From a virus: DNA of 43,302 nucleotides. A program made the translations under genes and the position numbers. Position 1 is the first letter of the stretch; the number at the start of each line of letters is the position of its first letter. The stretch spans positions 1-43,302 of IMG/VR virus record IMGVR_UViG_3300003690_003728; one strand, 5' to 3'. Under the pieces are notes generated by a model. That model did not search any database. It had not been told where the DNA came from and was given only the letters and a program-made list of their open reading frames with translations. Positions 1-7,703 of the stretch are shown piece by piece.

Positions 1-1161
1 TTACAGGCTAGAGGGGTCTACGACCGGTAGGCTGAGGTCGTAAACATCCAGCATTGAAGCGCTGCGGTGGCCGCTTGCTTCCTGCTTATCGTGGCGGTTT
101 CCAACCGTGTCAGTAATCCCCCGGCGTTTGAGGTCGTGTAGCCCAAAGCGCTGGCCATCTTCTATGATTCCAGCGGCTACGGCGCTCATCATCATGCGGT
201 GCCAGGCGCTGTCTAAGCCTGCTCGTGATATCGGGTTGCCGGTGGTGCCGATGAAGATGGGGCGCTTCTCTGGGTCTAGCGGGATCGCCTTGCCTCTCTT
301 TTCCCAACGTTTGTTGCGCGTCGCAATGGCGGCATCCCATGCCGCTTTTAGCCTGGGTGACCACCTAACAACATTATCGCGTGAACCTTTACGGCGGTTG
401 GTGAGAATACCTTCCTCTTTTGCATTCGCTTCTGTGAGCGTGAGGACTTCGATCGCTCGCAGTCGGCACAGGTACGCGATCTCAATCAGACACCATAGAT
501 AGGGCGCAATGGCTCCGGTCTCGGTGGTGCGCCCTTGGCTTTTCTCAATGCAGAAGTTGGTGATGGCCGCCAGGTGCTGTCGATCGGGGAGGCGGTGACG
601 CTTGCGCTCCTGGGCTACTTCTACGGTGGTGGCAGGATTGCTGGTGGCGTAACCGCGGTTAATGCCCCAGCGATAGAGACGCCGCAGGTAAGCAGCTACT
701 TTGTTGGCTTTTGCGGGAGTGCCTTCTGCGGCGATTCTGTCCACTAGTCGTTGAACGATAGCCGGTGACACTCGATGTCTGTTTAGCTTAATGAATGGCT
801 GCCCGTCTTTGGTTTTGAATCGTTCGAGCACGCTGTGTGAGTACACATAGATTTTCTGGGTTTTTGGTGCGAGCCGTTTGAACTGCTCACTCTCCATGAA
901 TTTATTGGAGAGCCATTCAAGACTTGTGGGGTCTTCGTGTTTAAGCTGCTCGACCAGGTGATAGAGATCGGCCAGGGAGGCGGCAGCGCTGGCAATGTTT
1001 TTGCGGCGGCGTGCTTCGCCATCTGAGAACAGGGTGTACCAGTTTCCGTGGCCCCGGTGGTCGAAGTAAACGCCATCGGGGAGTTTGGCTTGGTTAATGT
1101 GGTCGGGTATGTGGGGGTTGTGGCCGCGCTTGCGGCCAGACTTCTGTTTGGGGCGTGTCAT
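1..1161 (-). CDS. int: Tyrosine recombinase, phage integrase
   Basis: A 386-aa tyrosine-family site-specific recombinase that should integrate and excise the prophage. The N-terminal half (about residues 75-180) fits a SAM-like core-binding domain, and the catalytic domain follows. Visible catalytic elements are Arg235 in LRAIEVL, Lys258, His342 in LHDLK, His365 in SGH, and Tyr374 in LDVYDL. The usual second Arg (H-x-x-R) is Lys345 here, followed by two Arg; some phage integrases carry an HDLKAKG-type box, so this is a subfamily trait rather than decay. It is the last gene of the leftward early operon, and its start overlaps the DUF4224 gene by 4 bp. The stop is at the window edge, so an att core is probably just outside or at the boundary. 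The family call is secure. Confidence 0.95.
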   Translation of the reverse strand: MTRPKQKSGRKRGHNPHIPDHINQAKLPDGVYFDHRGHGNWYTLFSDGEARRRKNIASAAASLADLYHLVEQLKHEDPTSLEWLSNKFMESEQFKRLAPKTQKIYVYSHSVLERFKTKDGQPFIKLNRHRVSPAIVQRLVDRIAAEGTPAKANKVAAYLRRLYRWGINRGYATSNPATTVEVAQERKRHRLPDRQHLAAITNFCIEKSQGRTTETGAIAPYLWCLIEIAYLCRLRAIEVLTLTEANAKEEGILTNRRKGSRDNVVRWSPRLKAAWDAAIATRNKRWEKRGKAIPLDPEKRPIFIGTTGNPISRAGLDSAWHRMMMSAVAAGIIEDGQRFGLHDLKRRGITDTVGNRHDKQEASGHRSASMLDVYDLSLPVVDPSSL

Positions 1162-1370
1162 AGGATACTGGGATCATAGCTGTCGTCGTTTTGAGCGCGT
1201 GTGGTTAAGCCGCCAGCCTGGTTGATCAGGTCGATGGTCGTCCAGGGGCCAAGGCGGCCCCTGAACACTTTGACGCCTTGCTCGATTAGGCAGCGCTCTA
1301 TATCGGCTTGACGCTGGTAGCCGGTAATCACGCGTAGTTCTTCGCAGGATAGGACATTTGGATTAGCCAT
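1158..1370 (-). CDS. DUF4224 family small protein, possible excision accessory factor
   Basis: A 70-aa protein matching DUF4224 by its LSCEEL-(hydrophobic)-TG start, a QxxxI-x-x-L-x-x-x-G-V segment and a C-terminal G-x-x-x-T. These proteins typically sit directly upstream of prophage integrases and look like a small winged-helix DNA-binding fold. A role in excision or in regulating int is inferred from position only. I chose the ATG at 1370 (MANPN) over the longer frame starting at 1400, because the shorter form begins right at the family's start and overlaps the upstream stop by only 8 bp. Its stop overlaps the integrase start, which implies translational coupling. Confidence 0.75.
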   Translation of the reverse strand: MANPNVLSCEELRVITGYQRQADIERCLIEQGVKVFRGRLGPWTTIDLINQAGGLTTRAQNDDSYDPSIL

Positions 1371-2049
1371 GGCTTGGCACCGTTTCGTTGTTAATGCCAA
1401 CGGGTTGCAGGTCGTAGATCCACACGGGTGGGTTAGCGTCCCAACTACCTTTGCCGTTTACGGAATCCCATAGGTTCCAGAAATGCAGGAAGGCATCGCC
1501 GTTTTCATCGCCTTCAAACCCTTCTGCCTGCGCATCTTCATCGCTCATATCTTTCAGCTTCTCAAGGCGAACGCTCACAACATCAAACACTAGGCGGGCT
1601 GCCCAGCGTGGCATGAACATTGAAGGTCGCCATGGAAAGCTACGTGCCCGATCAAAGTTCTCGCGGTATACGCAGGCCTCATAATCATGATCAGGGTTTA
1701 TCGTTTGAATGATGCCCGTGCTGCGTCGGTACGCCGGTTCTGGGACAAACGCGTGGGCTTCCTTCACGTATATCCGATCCCCAGGCTGAACCCGCGAATA
1801 AATCCGGTGCGTGGTGCCTTCCGCGCAAGTGGCTTTTAGGTACGGGCCTGGGTTGCCTGCAGGTGAGGGGCCGTTGTCGATCGTCGCGTTGGCGAGGTCG
1901 AAACCTGCAGCCTCCCAGCGTTTTTTGCTGATGCCGTTGCCATCGACCAGGGAGTTGTGAGCATCGACCACGCGGCGGGTTTGGTTTTTGCGGCCCTCCA
2001 GGAAGGCCTGCACCATGGCGGTGTTGAATAGTTTGCCGTGTTCTTTCAT
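1363..2049 (-). CDS. ASCH-like phage protein of unknown function
   Basis: A 228-aa protein resembling the phage proteins often annotated as ASCH-like. It opens with a lysine/threonine/arginine motif (GRKNQTRRV), has a beta segment PGDRIYVKEAH, then RPSMFMPRWAARLVFDV and a Trp-rich C-terminal region (WNLWDSV, WDANPPVWIY). ASCH domains are predicted RNA-binding folds related to PUA; the biochemical role of the phage versions is not established. It overlaps the methyltransferase stop by 4 bp and the DUF4224 start by 8 bp, inside the early operon. The similarity is recalled from family patterns and was not searched. Confidence 0.6.
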   Translation of the reverse strand: MKEHGKLFNTAMVQAFLEGRKNQTRRVVDAHNSLVDGNGISKKRWEAAGFDLANATIDNGPSPAGNPGPYLKATCAEGTTHRIYSRVQPGDRIYVKEAHAFVPEPAYRRSTGIIQTINPDHDYEACVYRENFDRARSFPWRPSMFMPRWAARLVFDVVSVRLEKLKDMSDEDAQAEGFEGDENGDAFLHFWNLWDSVNGKGSWDANPPVWIYDLQPVGINNETVPSHG

Positions 2050-3767
2050 GCCACGCCCTCCATGTGATTGAGCGCTATTACCTGGTGATCGTTAGCGGCG
2101 GCGAGTGCTGCCATGGGCAGTGGGCTAACGCTGTTGCCGCACATGCGGGTTTGCGCGGTGATGGTGAACGGTTTGCCGTCGTGGCCGCGATCAATGATGT
2201 AGCTATCTGGGAAGCCTTGGGCGCGGTAGAGCTCACGGGGTTTGAGCATGCGCAGGCAGATATCTACGATGACGTAGGGTTTGCCTTTGATGTAGACGGT
2301 CACCAGGGCTAGGCGGTCTTTCGTGGTCACCGTCGTCATCGGTTCGTGCAAGTCTGCCCATTGGCCGCCGGTGCTGTGGTAGCGCATCAGGAATGCGGCC
2401 ACCTGCAGGGCGCTTTCTTCTACCTGCTGGGAAAGCGTGCAATGCACTAGGCCGTGATGGTTGGCCCCGGCGGTGATGGTGTGTAGTGGTTCTTTCACGT
2501 CGGCGCCGTGCTGGTTGCGTCGTTGAACCATTAGGTGGGCGGTGACGATCTGCTGTTGGGTACCGCTGCCGGTGATGGTGCTTAGCGGGTCATCGGCGGC
2601 GCGGCCTGCGCCTTCGTAGAAGCCGCCGTTCATCTGTGCCATGAACGCGGTGGCCACGGCCATGCCACTGCTGGCCGTGATGGTGTTCATTGGTTCTTCA
2701 ATGTCCCGGCTGCCGATGCCCCAGCGTTGGACGCCTCCGGGTTTACCCTGACCGTGGGCTAGCTGAACCAAGCAGGGTGAAGCCACGGCAAAGCTGCCGC
2801 CTTTCGGCCATGCGGTGATGGTGCGTAGTGGCTCGCTGATCGGTTGTACTACTTCGCCGGTACCGTAGTTGGCGATCGGCACGATGAAGGGCTGGGCAGA
2901 ATTGATCACGAACTTATCAATGCCCTTGGCGATGCGCTTCAGCGTGTTCTCTGCGAGTGGGCGGGGGCGGTTGAAAATGCTCTTGCCTAGGTCTGACCAA
3001 TCAATACACGTTGCCGCCGAAGCATAGCGCTTTTGGCCCTTGGCGGGTTTGCGGGCGTGGGTAGGGGTAGGCCATACGATGGGTTGACCATCGCGGCGGG
3101 CGATCAGATATAAACGCTTGCGTGTTGTGGGCGCGCCAAAGTCACAAGCGGCGATCGTGCGCCATTCCACTTCATAGCCTAGGGCGCGTAGACCGCCGAT
3201 AAAGTGCCGCCAGTTTTGGCTGCGGCGTTTCTTATCCGGTACCAGGAACTGTTCATTGATCGGGGTTCGTTCACCGGGAGCGGCTACGGTGCCGTCGATT
3301 TTCAGAACACGGCCCGTTTCTTTGCAGCGCTTGGCGACCAGTGGGCCCCACTGCAAAATCTGCTCGACGTTCTCCAGAGTGATAACACGTGGGCGCCCTA
3401 ATCCTGCCCATTTGAGACCTACCCAGCTAAGCGAGCGTATAGCGCGCTTCCTTGGCTGCCCGCCACGGGCCTGGCTGTGATGGGTGCAGTCGGGGCTCAT
3501 ATGCAGATGGCCAATGGGCCTACCCCGCGAGGCTGCGATCGGGTCGACTTCGTATATGTCGCACTGATAGTGCTCGGTGCCGGGATGGTTGGCGGTGTGC
3601 ATGCTGATGGCGTCGGGATCGTGATTGATGGCCACGTGCACGGGGCGCTTTAGACCCATTTCTAAACCGGTGCTGGCACCACCACCGCCGGCGAATAGAT
3701 CGACGTTGATTTCGCCTTCATAGTCGAGTGCGTATTGGGTGCGCCAGTGTAAGGGCTGTCGTTTCAT
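2046..3767 (-). CDS. C5-cytosine DNA methyltransferase (phage type)
   Basis: A 573-aa enzyme expected to transfer methyl from SAM to C5 of cytosine in phage DNA, probably for protection from host restriction. Motif I is VDLFAGGGG (residues 22-30). Motif IV is SPDCTHHSQARG with the presumed nucleophile Cys94; the residue before it is Asp, where bacterial enzymes have Pro-Cys. Motif VI is LENVEQ (131-136), TTRKRLYLIARR (214-225) fits motif VIII, and RELYRAQGFP (511-520) and GNSVSPLP (544-551) fit motifs IX and X. The region between about 310 and 482, where the target-recognition domain should lie, holds five repeats of the form (E/D)P(L/M)xT(I/V)T. At 573 aa it is longer than typical enzymes of about 330-450 aa. 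It overlaps both neighbours by 4 bp. The specificity cannot be read from sequence. Confidence 0.92.
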   Translation of the reverse strand: MKRQPLHWRTQYALDYEGEINVDLFAGGGGASTGLEMGLKRPVHVAINHDPDAISMHTANHPGTEHYQCDIYEVDPIAASRGRPIGHLHMSPDCTHHSQARGGQPRKRAIRSLSWVGLKWAGLGRPRVITLENVEQILQWGPLVAKRCKETGRVLKIDGTVAAPGERTPINEQFLVPDKKRRSQNWRHFIGGLRALGYEVEWRTIAACDFGAPTTRKRLYLIARRDGQPIVWPTPTHARKPAKGQKRYASAATCIDWSDLGKSIFNRPRPLAENTLKRIAKGIDKFVINSAQPFIVPIANYGTGEVVQPISEPLRTITAWPKGGSFAVASPCLVQLAHGQGKPGGVQRWGIGSRDIEEPMNTITASSGMAVATAFMAQMNGGFYEGAGRAADDPLSTITGSGTQQQIVTAHLMVQRRNQHGADVKEPLHTITAGANHHGLVHCTLSQQVEESALQVAAFLMRYHSTGGQWADLHEPMTTVTTKDRLALVTVYIKGKPYVIVDICLRMLKPRELYRAQGFPDSYIIDRGHDGKPFTITAQTRMCGNSVSPLPMAALAAANDHQVIALNHMEGVA

Positions 3768-3976
3768 TGGGTGGCCTCCAGCATGGCAAATGCCATGGCC
3801 GCTAGGTGCCAGCCGATCAGAAAAGAGCCTGCAGAGACCAGGCCGATCACGGCACCGAGCGATGCGACAATCAGGCGATCGCTTAGGATTGGGCTGCGGG
3901 TGTCGACGAATAATGATGCGATGAACGCACCGCTAAGTATGCCGATGGCTAGCACGTTAAGTGTTTGGAGGTTCAT
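3764..3976 (-). CDS. Small two-helix membrane protein, unknown function
   Basis: A 70-aa hydrophobic protein with two predicted transmembrane segments, roughly residues 6-25 and 36-62, separated by a short loop with charged residues. I do not recognise a family. Small inner-membrane proteins in phage early operons can act in superinfection exclusion or host takeover, but nothing here shows which. It sits in a run of genes with 4-bp overlaps (upstream stop at 3973, methyltransferase start at 3767). That strict coupling is the main argument that it is a real gene. Confidence 0.6.
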   Translation of the reverse strand: MNLQTLNVLAIGILSGAFIASLFVDTRSPILSDRLIVASLGAVIGLVSAGSFLIGWHLAAMAFAMLEATQ

Positions 3977-4548
3977 GAATCACCCCCATCTTCACGAATA
4001 ATTTGATTGCCAACCAAAATAGCGACGTTAGCTGCTTGCTCTCTGGGGTGGTCGCCAAACTTTTTCCAATCAATATGCCCGTTGCGTAGCTCTTCAGATA
4101 CTCGTAAGCAGCCTTGTTGTTGCTGTTCAGCGCAGAGTGCTTTGAGGCTGGCTTTTGGTGCGCGTTTCAATACAGCCTTGGCTTCATTTGCATAAGCGGG
4201 AGTAACTTGCCCGTCATGGGCAAGGTTGTGTAGAACTGACTGGCAGGCCGTGAGCTCTCGAATTAACTCTGCTTTGTAAGCTGCCAGTGAATTTCGCTCG
4301 TCTACCACCTCTCTGACTAGCACTGACTCAATGCCCGCTACGCCGTTACCAAGTGCAGTTTGGATCTCGCCCAGCGTCGCGCAGGCTTCAGCAAACATCC
4401 GCTTATGTCTGTCGAGTTCCTTCTCTACCTTCTGCCTTAGGCCTATCTGGTGCTGTTCGGCGATGCGGTAATCTTCAGCGTCTCCATAGGCAGATCGGGC
4501 GGCATGCTCGCTGCTTTGGAATGTGGCTCGCCAGGCTTCGTAGTTCAT
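3973..4548 (-). CDS. Hypothetical early protein, helical
   Basis: A 191-aa, mostly helical, charged protein. Residues about 28-65 and 85-110 look amphipathic, and the C-terminus (WKKFGDHPREQAANVAILVGNQI) looks like a compact folded segment. Small phage proteins with a similar middle and end are common in early operons of Pseudomonas-type prophages, but no function is known to me. It overlaps neighbours by 4 bp on each side. The ATG at 4548 coincides with the upstream TGA, which fixes the start. Confidence 0.6.
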   Translation of the reverse strand: MNYEAWRATFQSSEHAARSAYGDAEDYRIAEQHQIGLRQKVEKELDRHKRMFAEACATLGEIQTALGNGVAGIESVLVREVVDERNSLAAYKAELIRELTACQSVLHNLAHDGQVTPAYANEAKAVLKRAPKASLKALCAEQQQQGCLRVSEELRNGHIDWKKFGDHPREQAANVAILVGNQIIREDGGDS

Positions 4549-4766
4549 AGCAGGCGCTCCTTGGGTGGATTGTCGCCAAGGGCTTCGAGCTTATCGACTG
4601 TTGCGTTGAACGCCTTGGCGATTCGCGTACGGCGGCCACCGGTTAGGTGGTCGGCCAAGTTATGACCGCAATCCAGGTGGTCGTGAGCACCGGCATAGGC
4701 TAGGTAGAGGCGGCGTGCACGGCCACGCAGTTGACGGATGCGGACGCCTTTTAACAGTGCTTTCAT
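4545..4766 (-). CDS. Small basic hypothetical protein
   Basis: A 73-aa Arg/His-rich protein (MKALLKGVRIRQL, then LDCGHNLADHLTGGRRTRIAKAFN). The ATG at 4766 overlaps the upstream stop by 4 bp. The longer open frame to 4826 would run well into the upstream gene and was not used. One Cys and several His occur, but not in a clear zinc-binding pattern. No family recognised; a nucleic-acid role is possible from the basic charge only. Confidence 0.5.
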   Translation of the reverse strand: MKALLKGVRIRQLRGRARRLYLAYAGAHDHLDCGHNLADHLTGGRRTRIAKAFNATVDKLEALGDNPPKERLL

Positions 4767-5008
4767 CCCCGGCCCCCTTGCCCGTAGGCTTTCAGGGCTT
4801 CGGTAAGCGCTTCGTGTGGGCCCCATTGACGGATGTAAGCGTTAAGGTCGCCAGCAGAGAGCCACATTTCATCATGGTCGCCTTCGCTGTGGATGATTTC
4901 GATCCGTGTTGGTACCAGTCCGCGCTTAAAGCGGCGATTGCTGAACTCAACGAATCGAAACTGTGGGTATTGGGGCGCTGCCTCGGGGTGTTGTTGTGGG
5001 GTGCTCAT
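4763..5008 (-). CDS. Small hypothetical early protein
   Basis: An 81-aa protein with an N-terminal PQFRFVEFSNRRFKRGL segment and an acidic middle (HSEGDHDEMWLS). The ATG at 5008 coincides with the TGA of the upstream gene (4-bp overlap). The open frame to 5131 lies inside the upstream gene and is rejected as an N-terminal extension. Function unknown; it is accepted as a gene because of the coupled start and stop. Confidence 0.5.
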   Translation of the reverse strand: MSTPQQHPEAAPQYPQFRFVEFSNRRFKRGLVPTRIEIIHSEGDHDEMWLSAGDLNAYIRQWGPHEALTEALKAYGQGGRG

Positions 5009-5649
5009 GCAGCGTCCTCCCCGGCTTTCGCATAGGCGGCGGCGCGGTCTTGGCGTTCGATTTCGGCGAGGATCAGGGCGCCTGCTTTGACTAGGTCGCG
5101 GCGGGGAGTGGTGGGTTTCCACCAGGCGCAATCAAACGGCCAATCGGTTGTTAGCATATTGCTGGTATCGGATGCACCGCGTTCAATGGCGTTGCCTGCA
5201 ACTGAGGCGTAAGCGCCCGCTGCTCTGGCCAGTTCGCCTTTCATGTAATGGTCGTCACGCTCACGGCTAAAGTCTTCCATTTGCATTTGTCGGGTGCGCT
5301 CTTCATAAATCGCTTGCCCTGCTCGTGCTTGCGGATTAACAAGCTCTGAGTAGTCGGGATCAGAGCCTAATAGTCTTTGCGCAAAGAACGTCTTGGCGCG
5401 AACGGAGACGAAGACGATATCGCCATCTTCGGTTTCAAACCGGGCGATCTCTGTGAAGCCTCCGGGTGGGGTATGTTCGAGCGCCTCGATGTAGGCTTCG
5501 TAATTCTCAGTGAACCGGGCAAAATCTTCCGGTTCGTCATCTTCGTTCGGTAGCTCAGTGCTGCGGACATTCACGTCAAAGCCGAACGGCTCCAGAATGT
5601 CACTAGCGGGGCGTTCCTCAAACAACGGGTGTGCGAGTAGTTGATGCAT
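5005..5649 (-). CDS. Phage hypothetical protein with conserved WPFD/WWKP C-terminal region
   Basis: A 214-aa protein. The C-terminal third has a pattern recurrent in phage proteins: a KGELARAAGAYA helix, then WPFDCAWWKPTTPRRDLVKAG, then ALILAEIERQDRAA. That module is found in several phage early proteins, sometimes attached to unrelated N-termini; its function is not known to me. The N-terminal part is acidic and unassigned. I set the start at the ATG at 5649, which has GGAGAG about 9 bases upstream, and not at 5781, which would run through a proline-rich stretch and overlap the DUF2303 gene. An 88-bp gap separates it from that gene. Confidence 0.6.
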   Translation of the reverse strand: MHQLLAHPLFEERPASDILEPFGFDVNVRSTELPNEDDEPEDFARFTENYEAYIEALEHTPPGGFTEIARFETEDGDIVFVSVRAKTFFAQRLLGSDPDYSELVNPQARAGQAIYEERTRQMQMEDFSRERDDHYMKGELARAAGAYASVAGNAIERGASDTSNMLTTDWPFDCAWWKPTTPRRDLVKAGALILAEIERQDRAAAYAKAGEDAA

Positions 5650-5737
5650 TGGTTTGCTCTCCGGTGGTGGAACCCCACCGCCCGTGGTGGTTGGCGGCGG
5701 GGTAGTCTTGCGGGTGTTGTTGCTGTTGATTGGGTGC

Positions 5738-6538
5738 TTATTTGCTGAATGAGCCCAGTAGTAGCGTGGCTTTTTCGTCAAGCTCGCCCTGCAGCACGTC
5801 TTTAAACTCCTTGGCCATTTCTTCTTGTGCGGTTTCCAGCCCGATGATGCGAAGCTTTAGCTTGGGCTTGATGTCGTCGGTCAGGATCGAGACGCGCATT
5901 TCAAACGTGCGGAAGGCCAGGCCTTCGTAGGGGATGCAGTGGAAGCGGATGATATCCGGCGTGGCATCGCCAGCGCTGGCATCCAGTGCGTCCATGCCGC
6001 TGCGCTTGGTGTTCCAGTCGCCTTCCTCGTGGGTGCGCTCAGACGATGCTTTGATCTCTACTTTGCGCACGGCGTTGGCGAGCTGCTTGGCCGTTAGCTC
6101 CTGGCCGTTGCTGTCGATCCCTGTGATGCAGTGGTGCCAGTCCTCAATCCAGTGGGCCAATTCCTTTTGGGCGAAGCTTGAGCCGTTGGCTTGCAGGCAG
6201 GCTTCATAGGCGCCGGTTTTCTCTAGGCGTAGGCTGGCGGTGTGCTCGCCATGGCCTGGTGTTGCTGGGTTGCCTAGGTCAAAGAACGCCTTGGCGCGCA
6301 TGGCGTCGATATCAACGAACACGCGGGCTTCATCTTCGGCGTTGACGTAGTGGCCGTAGTCTTCGATCGAGCTAGTAGCAAAAGCGCCGCGGAAGCGGAA
6401 GGGCGTTTCTTGATATTGCTCTAACGATGCCAGCGTATAGCCATCCGGTACCAGCAGCGTGGGCACGTCGGTGCCTGGTGCGCCGATCATAGCGGCGTGG
6501 ACTAGCTGCTGGATTTTGTCGATTGCTTGGTGATCCAT
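5738..6538 (-). CDS. DUF2303 (YfdQ-like) phage protein
   Basis: A 266-aa protein that fits the DUF2303/YfdQ prophage family. It has an N-terminal LLVPDGYTLASLE segment, FRFRGAFATSSIEDYGHYV, then a beta-rich core and an FAQKELAHWIEDW helix, with a C-terminal domain of the kind KLKLRIIGLETAQEEMAKEF. The family is widespread in prophage early regions near recombination and exclusion genes; its biochemical role is unknown. The ATG at 6538 has AAGGAA upstream. It is a mid-operon gene, next to the 119-aa gene that often accompanies such proteins. Confidence 0.8.
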   Translation of the reverse strand: MDHQAIDKIQQLVHAAMIGAPGTDVPTLLVPDGYTLASLEQYQETPFRFRGAFATSSIEDYGHYVNAEDEARVFVDIDAMRAKAFFDLGNPATPGHGEHTASLRLEKTGAYEACLQANGSSFAQKELAHWIEDWHHCITGIDSNGQELTAKQLANAVRKVEIKASSERTHEEGDWNTKRSGMDALDASAGDATPDIIRFHCIPYEGLAFRTFEMRVSILTDDIKPKLKLRIIGLETAQEEMAKEFKDVLQGELDEKATLLLGSFSK

Positions 6539-6596
6539 GTTGATTCCTTAATGCATTGGTTTGCGTTGGTGGGTTTTGGGTGTACCAGTGCGCTGG

Positions 6597-6956
6597 TTAG
6601 GCTCGCTGGGTGTTGCCTTGGCCTTCCGGCTGGAAGTCGAACTTGCCCTGGTTCTCTGGGAAGAGCGTGAGCTTGCCGCCGCGACCTACGTGAAGCGGGG
6701 TGGAGGTGGTGTTTTCCTCGGTGCGCTTACCCTTGAGCGTTGGCTCGATCTTGCTGACCTTGTGCGTGCAGCTGATCTGGCGGGCGTCGTCGATCTGTTT
6801 CATATCGAACGTGACGGTGACTTTGCCGGCCTTGCCGGTGGCGATGATGCCAGCAGCCACAGCGCTGAGCGCTTGGCCGACTTTGTCGCGGAAGACGCCG
6901 GCGTCTAGGTCATCCAGTAGGGCGTTGATATCGGTTGAGGTGGGCTCATTAGCCAT
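6597..6956 (-). CDS. Conserved prophage hypothetical protein
   Basis: A 119-aa protein with an N-terminal acidic helix (INALLDDLDAGVFRDKVGQALS), a two-strand segment GKVTVTFDMKQI, and a C-terminal part ending in LTLFPENQGKFDF. Proteins with this layout are found beside DUF2303 genes in prophages; function unknown. The ATG at 6956 has AGAGGAAA upstream. The 58-bp space downstream contains a perfect 5-bp inverted repeat (ACCAG/CTGGT, 6584-6597) with no T-tract, so I do not call a terminator. Confidence 0.65.
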   Translation of the reverse strand: MANEPTSTDINALLDDLDAGVFRDKVGQALSAVAAGIIATGKAGKVTVTFDMKQIDDARQISCTHKVSKIEPTLKGKRTEENTTSTPLHVGRGGKLTLFPENQGKFDFQPEGQGNTQRA

Positions 6957-6988
6957 GATTGGTTTCCTCTTACGTGGTGGTGTGGCCG

Positions 6989-7390
6989 TTAGGCCGTGGT
7001 TTTCGGTGTTGCTTCTGCAACATCGCGAAACTGGGTGATAGGTACCGCGTCAATTAGGCGTTGGTGCAGGCGTCGATCGCGGGTGGATGTTGTAAACAGC
7101 ACATGGCGCTGGGCGTAGGCGGCTTCGATCGCACGGTGCTCAATGTAAGCGGCGAGCTGATAAATGCAGATGTAGGACTGCGCCTTTTCCGATACGTCTA
7201 GCGTGATCACCGGTAGCGGAATACGAAAGCTGCGCAGTACGCGGCGGAACGTCTCTTTGTTGAGGTTCCGGTAATACGCGAGGCGAACTTCTTCAACTGG
7301 AATCAGCACTTTGCCGAACTGCTGGTGTAGCAGCCCCACGGTGCTGTTGTCGGGTAGCGCTTCACCCCACTCGGGCATCGGCTCACTCAT
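6989..7390 (-). CDS. PrtN-like (pyocin activator family) transcriptional regulator
   Basis: A 133-aa protein with the PrtN-family core: LHQQFGKVLIPVEEVRLAYY, NKETFRRVLRSFRIPLPVI, then an SEKAQSYICIYQLAAYIEHR segment. In Pseudomonas aeruginosa PrtN activates pyocin genes after DNA damage, and PrtN-family proteins also occur in prophages. Here it may activate phage genes, but its targets are unknown. I chose the ATG at 7390 (MSEPM), which overlaps the antirepressor stop by 8 bp, over the frame that starts at 7405. It is part of the leftward early operon and therefore probably expressed after induction. Confidence 0.75.
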   Translation of the reverse strand: MSEPMPEWGEALPDNSTVGLLHQQFGKVLIPVEEVRLAYYRNLNKETFRRVLRSFRIPLPVITLDVSEKAQSYICIYQLAAYIEHRAIEAAYAQRHVLFTTSTRDRRLHQRLIDAVPITQFRDVAEATPKTTA

Positions 7391-7703
7391 CGTTGGCCGC
7401 CTCACGCTGGATTTTGATATTGAGGCGGCTGGCGATGTAGAGCAGGCCGCGCTCGGTCACCAGCGTTTTGCCGTAGGGGCGTTCGGTGCCCAGGCCGCTA
7501 TGTTCAAACGATTTCAGCTCAACGAATAGGCGACCGCTGCTGGTGTGTGGGCGGGTGCCTAGGTTGTTGGCGTCCAGCATGCCTAGCTCGCGTAGCTGCT
7601 TGCACAGGGTGATATGGCCGGTACCGAGTAGCGCGGCGGCTTCTTTCAAGCTGTAACGCTTGCCGAGTACGCGGGCGGCTTGTGGGTGTTGGGGGGCGTT
7701 CAT
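7383..7703 (-). CDS. KilA-C/ANT-type phage antirepressor-like protein
   Basis: A 106-aa protein matching the KilAC (ANT) domain: SLKEAAALLGTGHITLCKQLRELGML is the winged-helix half, followed by SGRLFVELKSFEH and KTLVTERGLLYIASRL. This domain is found at the C-terminus of phage antirepressors and alone in small phage proteins. Here it stands alone, without the usual N-terminal Bro-N or Rha domain. It likely binds DNA or a repressor and promotes lytic growth; that is inference from the family. The ATG at 7703 overlaps the upstream stop by 4 bp. Confidence 0.75.
   Translation of the reverse strand: MNAPQHPQAARVLGKRYSLKEAAALLGTGHITLCKQLRELGMLDANNLGTRPHTSSGRLFVELKSFEHSGLGTERPYGKTLVTERGLLYIASRLNIKIQREAANDE

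Noticed and set aside
107-502. Plus-strand open frame opposite the integrase gene
   Set aside because: A shadow of the integrase with no ribosome site and no recognisable domain.
5655-5700. CCACC/GGTGG inverted repeat in the 88-bp gap, considered as a terminator
   Set aside because: The stem is imperfect and no T-tract follows in the leftward direction, and operon genes continue downstream.
5649-5781. N-terminal extension of the WPFD/WWKP protein
   Set aside because: The added part is Thr/Pro-rich low complexity and overlaps the DUF2303 gene, while 5649 has a good ribosome site.
6584-6597. ACCAG/CTGGT hairpin in the early operon
   Set aside because: Only five pairs and no T-tract; not supported as a terminator.
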